Source: a bacterium (lineage in GTDB: Bacteria > Bacillota > Clostridia > Oscillospirales > Oscillospiraceae). From it: a stretch of DNA of 64,000 nucleotides. The translations under genes were made by a program, and so were the position numbers. Of the stretch, positions 58,399 through 64,000 are shown piece by piece. The notes below the pieces were generated by a model. The model was not told the DNA's origin, made no database searches, and saw only the letters and a list, made by a program, of their open reading frames with translations. Numbering within the stretch: position 1 is the stretch's first letter; every line of letters begins with the position of its first letter. The stretch covers positions 1-64,000 of the forward strand of contig SFVC01000001.1 of NCBI GenBank assembly GCA_004560375.1, in the 5' to 3' direction.

Positions 58399-59351
58399 AT
58401 GTCAAGCAATTTTCAGAGGCCATGGGCGAACTTGACAGCCGGTACATTGAAGAGGCCATCGCCTATCAGGCAAAAAAAGCAGCTGCTTCCCGGGGGAAAC
58501 GCTGGCTGCTTCCCCTCGCGGCCGCCATCCTGGCCGCGCTGCTGATGGGGACGGCGGTGGCCGCCGTGGTTCTGTACGGCGACCTGTGGAGACAAACCCC
58601 CTCCAATGACCCGGCGGAGTCTGTGCGCTCCGCCCTGGAGCACCAGACGGAGAAGGACTACGCGATCAGGCTGGAAGTCAAGAGCGTGGAGGTTGACGAG
58701 GCGGAGACCAAGCGCGTTGTGGAGCGGGTGATCAAAGGTGTCATCGCTGAGCGGCGGGACTGGAGCGATGAGTATCTGGCGGAGCATTTTGTGGTGGTGA
58801 AGGCCGTCTACTATGCGGAGTATGACCACGCGCGGACGACGAGGAGCGACGGCGAGGTCACCATGTATTTCTATTTGACGCAGGATGTGGACAGCGGCGC
58901 GTGGACTATCGTGGACAACTCCGGCAATATGAACCTGGCGGAGCCGGAACCGGAGTGGGAGCCCACGCCGGGGGAGAGCGATCCGCCTGCCGTCATGAGC
59001 GCACGGGAGCAGATCTTCGCCTATCTGTCGGACTTGTTTACCCAGGCGTACTCCCCCTATTATGACGGCCTGCGCTACGAGATGAGCTACTACGAGGAGA
59101 CGACCGACGGGAACGAGGTCACGGCCACCTTCCTCTGGACGATGTACCATCTCGGCAAAGGGTGGGATGTCGGGACGGATGAAGGGGTCGAACAGGAGAT
59201 GAACTGTTTTCTCCAAGCCGTGGCCACGGTGGGCGAGGATGGCACACTTGATTTTGAGACAGCCTCCATCCTGATGGACAACAGCGGCAGGGGCGGCCCA
59301 AATTACAGCAGTCCCATTGAAGAACTGTTCCCCGATCAGCTCGCGGATTGA
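58395..59351 (+). CDS. Single-pass membrane protein, probable anti-sigma factor
   Basis: 318-residue protein. Cytoplasmic N-terminal segment (1-36: MNVKQFSEAMGELDSRYIEEAIAYQAKK, resembling DUF-type anti-sigma leaders), one helix (about 39-62, LLPLAAAILAALLMGTAVAAVVL), and an acidic outer domain of about 250 residues with two related parts. No zinc ZAS motif is seen. ATG 58395 overlaps the sigma stop. Role as regulator of the sigma factor is inferred from coupling and topology. Confidence 0.75.
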   Translation: MNVKQFSEAMGELDSRYIEEAIAYQAKKAAASRGKRWLLPLAAAILAALLMGTAVAAVVLYGDLWRQTPSNDPAESVRSALEHQTEKDYAIRLEVKSVEVDEAETKRVVERVIKGVIAERRDWSDEYLAEHFVVVKAVYYAEYDHARTTRSDGEVTMYFYLTQDVDSGAWTIVDNSGNMNLAEPEPEWEPTPGESDPPAVMSAREQIFAYLSDLFTQAYSPYYDGLRYEMSYYEETTDGNEVTATFLWTMYHLGKGWDVGTDEGVEQEMNCFLQAVATVGEDGTLDFETASILMDNSGRGGPNYSSPIEELFPDQLAD

Positions 59352-59492
59352 AACATTGCCGCGTTTCAGGGCAGCCGAGTGATCGGCTGCCCTTTTCGCG
59401 TCCGTGGGGGCGGCCCCAAAAGTTTCTGTGGCATTGAAGCGGGACCTGTGTTACAATACCCGAAGAAACAGAGAGACGGGAGGAATGACCCC

Positions 59493-60065
59493 ATGGCAAA
59501 TTGGGAAGAATTGGAGCGCCGCTGCCTGGGCTGCCAGAAGTGCGCCCTGGCGGACACCCGCACCCACGTGGTGTTCGGCAAGGGCCCCCGGGACGCGAAA
59601 ATTATGTTCGTCGGGGAGGGCCCCGGGGAGAACGAGGATCTCCAGGGCGAGCCCTTTGTGGGCCGGGGCGGCCAGCTGCTGGACGAGATGCTGGGCCTGG
59701 TAGGGCTCAGCCGGGAAAAAAACTTTTACATCACCAACATCGTCAAATGCCGCCCGCCCAAGAACCGGGATCCGCTGAACACCGAGCAGGACGCCTGCAT
59801 CGGCTACCTCTGGGAGCAGATGGAGCTGATCCGCCCGAAGATCGTGGTGTGCCTGGGCCGGATCGCCGCCATGCGGCTCATCAAGCCGGACTACCGGATC
59901 ACCAAGGAGCACGGCCAGTGGGAGGAGAAGGACGGGGTGCTGTACACCGCCATCTACCACCCCGCCGCCCTGCTGCGGGATCCCACCAAGAAGCCGGACA
60001 CCTTCGCGGATCTGCGGGAGATCCGGGCCAAGATCCGGGAGCTGTGCCCGGAGGCTTACGGATAA
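59493..60065 (+). CDS. Family 4 uracil-DNA glycosylase (Fe-S)
   Basis: 190-residue DNA repair enzyme removing uracil. N-terminal Cys cluster (CLGCQKC at 11-17) and later KCRPPKNRDP...EQDAC provide [4Fe-4S] ligands; motif A is GEGPGENEDLQGEPFVGRGGQLL and motif B is IYHPAALLR. Related domains also occur in SPO1 phage DNA polymerase. ATG 59493 follows GGGAGGA. Confidence 0.93.
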   Translation: MANWEELERRCLGCQKCALADTRTHVVFGKGPRDAKIMFVGEGPGENEDLQGEPFVGRGGQLLDEMLGLVGLSREKNFYITNIVKCRPPKNRDPLNTEQDACIGYLWEQMELIRPKIVVCLGRIAAMRLIKPDYRITKEHGQWEEKDGVLYTAIYHPAALLRDPTKKPDTFADLREIRAKIRELCPEAYG

Positions 60066-60082
60066 GATCCGAACCCTGCTGC

Positions 60083-60156
60083 CGGGAGGGGCAAGCCCCT
60101 CCCCTACATGGACGGCAATAAACGAGCGCTGCCGGCACACATCGCCCCTCCCCTAC
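60083..60156. repeat. GC-rich dispersed repeat between UDG and SSB-like gene
   Basis: Contains the 25-base arm (60083-60107, identical to 23396-23420) and a second-module end (GCCGGCACACATCGCCCC..., 60131-60156). The convergent SSB-like gene ends inside it: its TAG stop is part of the repeat GTAGGGG. Confidence 0.8.
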
Positions 60157-60764
60157 GGCTCCTCCTCCGACAGGAGGTTCATCACCGAGATCTCAAAGGC
60201 CGTCCGCTCCACCTGCTCCCCGTCGATGAGCTTGTGGTACTGCCGGCTTTGCAGCCGCCCCTCCAGCCGGAGCTTATCCCCCACGTCCAGCCCGCCGCAG
60301 TGGACGGCCAGGGAGCCCCAGGCGATGCAGGGTAAGTAGTCCGCCCGGCCGTAGGGCCGGTTGACGGCCAGCAGCAGATCGCAGATCTCCCGGCCCAGGG
60401 GAGTGCGCCGGGCCACCGGCTTGCGGCACAGCGCCCCGGCCAGGGTCAGGCGGTTCTCCCCCTCCTCCACCGGGGCGGGGCGGGCGGATCGCACCAGCAC
60501 GGTGATCACCAGCTTGCTGCCCTGGCCGGAGCGGTTGTTGTAGGAGCGCACCTCCCCCTCCGCCTCGATCCACCGGCCCTGGGCCCACAGCGCCGGGTCG
60601 GGGCCGGCGGTGATCAGGTTGAGCACATCGTCCACCCCGGACAGCCGGGGCACCCGCAGGGGCGACACGTAGTAGTCCACCCCGTGGTTCCGGTGGGAGA
60701 GGGCGGGCGGGGCCGCCGCCTGCCCCCGCAGCAGGATTTTGTTTTCCCCTCTGAATTCATCCAT
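60153..60764 (-). CDS. Single-stranded DNA-binding-like protein with two OB folds
   Basis: 203-residue protein of the SSB superfamily. Two OB-fold halves: about 8-100 (NKILLRGQAAAPP...WIEAEGEVRSYNNRSGQGSKLVITVLVRSA) and about 108-198 (NRLTLAGALCRKPVARRTPLGREICDLLLAVNRPYGRADYLPCIAWG...GDKLRLEGRLQSRQY). The second half has the PriB/SSB-type pattern. It lacks the acidic DDDIPF-type tail of housekeeping SSB. ATG 60764 is nine bases from GGAG. Confidence 0.8.
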   Translation of the reverse strand: MDEFRGENKILLRGQAAAPPALSHRNHGVDYYVSPLRVPRLSGVDDVLNLITAGPDPALWAQGRWIEAEGEVRSYNNRSGQGSKLVITVLVRSARPAPVEEGENRLTLAGALCRKPVARRTPLGREICDLLLAVNRPYGRADYLPCIAWGSLAVHCGGLDVGDKLRLEGRLQSRQYHKLIDGEQVERTAFEISVMNLLSEEEP

Positions 60765-60922
60765 TGGTATCACGCTCCGTCATCATGTGTTGGCCTGTTC
60801 ACTATATGCCCGGGCCGCGCCAAGTATGCCCATTGACAAATGGGGTGGAGGGCGTATAAAATAGAGGGGATCAGGGGGCGCGGGGCGCTCCCGGTGCGAA
60901 CCAGGCCGAAGGAGGGCTGAAG

Positions 60923-61330
60923 ATGGAATTGGAGCTGACACGCAAGCAGCTGCGCCGGCTGCTGGATTTGGTATACATCGGGAACTGGATTCTCAATTCC
61001 ACCCGGGGCGAGGATCGGTTTAAGGACTATGACGAGGTGGAGAGCCTGCTCTTTGCCCGGGCCGCCCAGGAGGGGATGCCCTCCCTGGCGGAGACCTACC
61101 AGGGCGAGGTGATCCCCTCCCGGGCCTTTGCCGAGGGGGGCATACACGAGGCCATCATGGAGTATGAGAATAACGTGTTCTTCGAGATCCTGGCGGAGGA
61201 TCTGGCTCGGCGGGACATGGACGACGTGCCCATCGACGAGAGCAACTACGACGAGCTGGCCCAGCGCATCGACGCCTACATCGACGAGTTTGAGGCCCAC
61301 GGCACCGACAACATCACCGTGGACTGCTGA
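60923..61330 (+). CDS. Hypothetical acidic protein
   Basis: 135-residue soluble, acidic, helix-rich protein (TRKQLRRLLDLVYIGNWILNSTR...DEFEAHGTDNITVDC). No recognised motif. GAAGGAGGG precedes ATG 60923. It is 33 bases before a lipoprotein gene and probably co-transcribed. Confidence 0.7.
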   Translation: MELELTRKQLRRLLDLVYIGNWILNSTRGEDRFKDYDEVESLLFARAAQEGMPSLAETYQGEVIPSRAFAEGGIHEAIMEYENNVFFEILAEDLARRDMDDVPIDESNYDELAQRIDAYIDEFEAHGTDNITVDC

Positions 61331-61363
61331 GCCAGCGCCCCGCGGGAAAGGAGCGGAACCATC

Positions 61364-61972
61364 ATGAAAAAACTGAGCCTGCTGCTGTGTGTGCTGCTGT
61401 GCGGAACGCTGGCGGCCTGTCAGGCCGCCGCCCCGGCCGGGACGGACGCCCCGTCCTCCCCGGCCACGGAGACGGCCGCCCCCGTCCAGCCCACCCCCAC
61501 GGCGGAACCCAGCCAGCCCGCGATAGCGGATCGGCCCGCGGTGCTGTACATCGGCACCAAGGCCGGCGGCTTCCGGGAGTATCCCCTGGAGCACGAGGGG
61601 GAGCTGACGCCGGAGGCGCTGATCCGGGGGATCGGGGATCTCACCGGCTGGGATCTGACCCTGGCCCAGCCGGTGACGGACGGCAAGGGGGGCATGAGCG
61701 TGTGCCTGGCGGACAGCTCGGCGCTGTTCCAGGGGCCGCCGGAGCCCCAGAAGGACGAGTTCCATATGTACAGCGCGGAGCAGCTGGCGGAGACCATTCT
61801 GGACAGCATCCAGAAGACGCTCCAGAACTACTACGTCATCGCCCCGGGCGACCCGGACAATCTGGACATTTGGTACTACAGGGAGGGCGAAAAGCCCCTG
61901 GAGCTGCCGGAGCTTGGCCTGTCCTGGCCGCTGGAGGAGCCCTACCAGTGGGCGTCCGCCCGGCGGGGCTGA
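61364..61972 (+). CDS. Hypothetical lipoprotein
   Basis: 202-residue exported lipoprotein: lipobox LAAC (Cys19), Ala/Pro/Thr linker to about 58, then an alpha/beta domain (VLYIGTKAGGFREYPLEHEGELTPEALIRGIGDLTGWDL...) that recalls GerMN-type spore germination domains, though this is not certain. GAAAGGAG precedes the ATG. A terminator follows. Confidence 0.75.
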   Translation: MKKLSLLLCVLLCGTLAACQAAAPAGTDAPSSPATETAAPVQPTPTAEPSQPAIADRPAVLYIGTKAGGFREYPLEHEGELTPEALIRGIGDLTGWDLTLAQPVTDGKGGMSVCLADSSALFQGPPEPQKDEFHMYSAEQLAETILDSIQKTLQNYYVIAPGDPDNLDIWYYREGEKPLELPELGLSWPLEEPYQWASARRG

Positions 61973-62001
61973 GGGAAGAAACGGCTGCGCCGCAAGCGCG
62001 A

Positions 62002-62032
62002 GCGGGCGGGGATTGTGAAGATCCCCGCCCGC
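62002..62032 (+). terminator. Terminator after the lipoprotein gene
   Basis: A perfect 12-bp GC stem (62002-62013 with 62021-62032) followed by TTTG. Confidence 0.7.
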
Positions 62033-62123
62033 TTTGTCGCAAGGCGGACAGCGGCGCGGGGCGCCCCCTCGATGGGGAAAGGCCTCAATGGTGGGCCGAT
62101 TTGGGCAAAATCCGCCCTCCCAC

Positions 62124-62152
62124 TTGTTTCCCCCCGGTGGATGTGGTATAAT
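62124..62152 (+). promoter_or_regulatory. Promoter of ddl-murF
   Basis: TTGTTT (62124-62129) and TATAAT (62147-62152), 17 bases apart; leader of about 50 bases. Confidence 0.75.
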
Positions 62153-62207
62153 TTTCTTTCCAGCATAAAATATAGGTGGAACGCCACATGAAATAAGGAG
62201 AACTGCT

Positions 62208-63254
62208 ATGAAACTCGTAATTTTGGCGGGGGGGCTCAGCCCGGAGCGCAACGTGTCCCTGTCCAGCGGCTGCAAGGTGTGCGCCGCACTGCGGGAGCGG
62301 GGGCACCAGGCGGCCCTGATTGATCTGTACCTGGGCACGGCGGAGGATCCCGCGGCCCTGTTTGACGCCCCCATCCCGGAGGAGCTCACCCGGATCGGGC
62401 GGCAGGCCCCGGATCTGGCGGCGGTGCAGGCCGCCCGGAGGTCCGGGGGGATCGGCCAGTTCGGCCCCGGGGTGCTGGAGCTGTGCAGGCTGGCGGACGT
62501 GGTGTTCCTGGGCCTCCACGGGGCCTGCGGGGAGGACGGCCGGGTGCAGGCGGCCTTCGACCTGCTGGGCATCCCCTACACCGGGGCGGGCCACCTGGGC
62601 AGCGCCATCGCCATGGACAAGGACCTCACCAAGCGGGTGGTGGCCCCCCTGGGCGTCCAGACCCCCAAGTGGGAGCTGATCCGGTATACAGCGGAGGATA
62701 TCCCCGCGTTGACGGCCCGTCTGGAGCTGCCCTGCGTGGTGAAGCCGGTGGCCTCCGGCTCGTCCATCGGGGTGTCCATCGTCCGGGAGCGGGAGGAGCT
62801 GCCCGCCGCCCTGGAGGACGGCCTGTCCTGCGGCGGCGTGTGCGTCATCGAGCAGTACATCGCCGGCCGGGAGATCCAGGTGGGCATTTTGGAGGATCGG
62901 GCCCTGCCCTCCATCGAGATCATCCCCAAGGAGGGCTTTTACGACTACGAGAACAAGTACCAGCCCGGGGCGGCGGAGGAGATCTGCCCCGCCCCCATCC
63001 CGGAGGAGTGGGAGAAGCGGCTGGGCGAGGCGGCGCTCACCGTGTTCCACGCCCTGGGCCTGTCGGTGTACTCCCGGGCGGACTTCATCGTCACCGAGGA
63101 CGGCGCCCCCTGGTTTTTGGAGATCAACACCCTGCCGGGGATGACCCCCACCAGCCTGCTGCCCCAGGAGGCGGCGGCGGTGGGCATCGGCTACGGCGAG
63201 CTGTGCGAGCGCATTATCAACGCATCCCTGAAGGCCCGAGAGGCCGGAACATGA
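62208..63254 (+). CDS. ddl: D-alanine--D-alanine ligase
   Basis: 348-residue ATP-grasp enzyme making D-Ala-D-Ala for peptidoglycan. N-terminal LAGGLSPERNVSLSSG, ATP site KPVASGSSIGVSIV, and YDYENKY with the Tyr of D-Ala-D-Ala (not D-lactate) type ligases, then EINTLPGMTPTSLLP. AAGGAG precedes ATG 62208. murF lies 58 bases downstream, so they form a wall-precursor operon. Confidence 0.95.
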   Translation: MKLVILAGGLSPERNVSLSSGCKVCAALRERGHQAALIDLYLGTAEDPAALFDAPIPEELTRIGRQAPDLAAVQAARRSGGIGQFGPGVLELCRLADVVFLGLHGACGEDGRVQAAFDLLGIPYTGAGHLGSAIAMDKDLTKRVVAPLGVQTPKWELIRYTAEDIPALTARLELPCVVKPVASGSSIGVSIVREREELPAALEDGLSCGGVCVIEQYIAGREIQVGILEDRALPSIEIIPKEGFYDYENKYQPGAAEEICPAPIPEEWEKRLGEAALTVFHALGLSVYSRADFIVTEDGAPWFLEINTLPGMTPTSLLPQEAAAVGIGYGELCERIINASLKAREAGT

Positions 63255-63312
63255 TCGACAGGGGAGGGGGAACGGGCTGTGCCGCCCCCTTCCGGGAGAG
63301 AGGAGCGCCATT

Positions 63313-64000
63313 ATGGAGAAGCTGACGCTGAGACAGCTGCTGGAGGCGGTGGACGGCACCCTGCTGGGGGACTTTGCCGATCTGGACGCCGGGGCGGCGG
63401 ACGTGTGCACCGACAGCCGGAGCATCACCCCGGGCTGCCTGTTCATCCCCCTGGAGGGGGAGCGGTTCGACGGCCATTCCTTCATCAATTCCGCCCTGGA
63501 GGCGGGGGCCGCGGGCTGCCTCACCGCCCGGGAGCGGGAGAGCTACCTGCCCGGGAAGTTCTACATCAAGGTGCGCTCCACCCAGCGCGCCCTGTGGGAG
63601 CTGGCCCGGTATTACAAGGGGCTGTTCCCCATCCCCTTCGTCGCCATCACCGGCTCGGTGGGCAAAACCACCACCAAGGACATGGTGGCCGCCGTGCTGG
63701 GGGCGAAATTCCGCGTCCACAAGACGGAGGGGAACTTCAACAACGGCATCGGCGTGCCCCTCACCCTGCTGAAGCTGAAGCAGGGGCATGAGGTGTGCGT
63801 GGTGGAGCTGGGCATGGATCACGCCGGGGAGATCGACAACCTGGCCCGGCTGGTGGAGCCGGACATGGCCCTCGTCACCAACATTGGGGACGCCCACATC
63901 GAGAACCTGGGCAGCCGGGAGAACATCTTCAAGGCCAAGTGCGAGATCTTCCCCCACCTGAAGAAGGGCGGGCTGGCCGTCCTCAACGGGGACGATCCCC
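63313..64000 (+). CDS. murF: UDP-MurNAc-tripeptide--D-Ala-D-Ala ligase MurF, 5' part
   Basis: First 229 codons of MurF, running off the window end. N-terminal UDP-binding domain (VCTDSRSITPGCLFIPLEGERFDGHSFI), ATP-binding GSVGKTTTKDM and KTEGNFNNGIGVPLTLL of the central Mur ligase domain. It adds the D-Ala-D-Ala made by the upstream ligase. GAGAGGAGCG precedes ATG 63313. Confidence 0.93.
   Translation, partial: MEKLTLRQLLEAVDGTLLGDFADLDAGAADVCTDSRSITPGCLFIPLEGERFDGHSFINSALEAGAAGCLTARERESYLPGKFYIKVRSTQRALWELARYYKGLFPIPFVAITGSVGKTTTKDMVAAVLGAKFRVHKTEGNFNNGIGVPLTLLKLKQGHEVCVVELGMDHAGEIDNLARLVEPDMALVTNIGDAHIENLGSRENIFKAKCEIFPHLKKGGLAVLNGDDP

Noticed and set aside
60770..62572. A 600-codon minus-strand frame
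   Set aside because: It is antisense to the lipoprotein and ddl genes and shows no protein family features.
62208..63254. Vancomycin-resistance type ligase
   Set aside because: The active-site loop (YENKY) is that of ordinary D-Ala-D-Ala ligases and no vanHX-like genes are adjacent.
1..64000. CRISPR arrays and rRNA genes
   Set aside because: No regularly spaced identical repeats with unique spacers and no rRNA-like sequence were found.

Overview
The window (64 kb, about 65% G+C) reads as chromosomal DNA of a gut-type Firmicute of the class Clostridia, most like the GC-rich Oscillospiraceae (Flavonifractor/Lawsonibacter-like). The grounds are T-box leaders, sigma-A promoters of the TTGACA-N17-TATAAT kind, strong AGGAGG ribosome sites, KtrAB, ZapA, YerB, SleB-like hydrolases, an archaeal-type AspRS with GatCAB, and a pterin/homocysteine-methyltransferase relic. 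No rRNA, CRISPR array or complete phage is present.

Layout. Positions 1 to about 10,557 are an accessory island on the minus strand. It holds a truncated thioester/SpaA surface adhesin, a frameshifted transglutaminase-like protein, a sortase, a membrane-anchored partner, an inserted IS110-family element with a candidate bridge RNA, a HigB-like toxin with an overlapping partner, a BRO-domain gene broken by a stop codon, and parB-parA. The island ends at a displaced 3' piece of a tRNA-Val(CAC) gene (10513-10557) followed by a terminator. This is the expected scar of an element integrated into a tRNA gene; its intact end and its integrase would lie left of the window.

10.6-20.6 kb: an SH3 lipoprotein, then a seven-gene flavin/Rnf-like operon (DUF1622, tandem FMN-binding lipoprotein, apbE, rnfC, rnfD, rnfG, a small membrane protein) that lacks rnfA, rnfB and rnfE, then a divergent histidine kinase/response regulator pair with a TGTGA-N6-TCACA box between the two genes. 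20.6-31.3 kb: mutS, mreC, an XRE-Maf fusion, a U32 peptidase, zapA, ktrB-ktrA and an AraC regulator. 31.3-38.9 kb: galE, a sugar-phosphate nucleotidyltransferase, nahK, a PocR-AraC regulator and a sugar ABC importer (binding protein and two permeases, no ATPase). This looks like a lacto-N-biose/galacto-N-biose salvage locus without its phosphorylase.

39-45 kb: thrS under a Thr-specifier T-box, a 33-residue gene, a glycolipid glycosyltransferase with a UPF0104 membrane partner, a Sfp-type PPTase and tRNA-Ser(GGA). 45-52.6 kb: envelope genes (NlpC/P60, DUF378, YerB, two SleB-like hydrolases), several with paired GTTACA promoter motifs resembling WalR boxes, plus small housekeeping genes. 52.7-57.7 kb: aspS-gatC-gatA-gatB behind a T-box whose specifier reads AAC (Asn), fitting indirect Asn-tRNA synthesis. 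57.8-64 kb: an ECF sigma factor with a membrane partner, a family 4 uracil-DNA glycosylase, a double-OB SSB-like protein, ddl, and murF running off the right edge. A GC-rich dispersed repeat (23.3, 27.6, 40.8 and 60.1 kb) marks several intergenic gaps.
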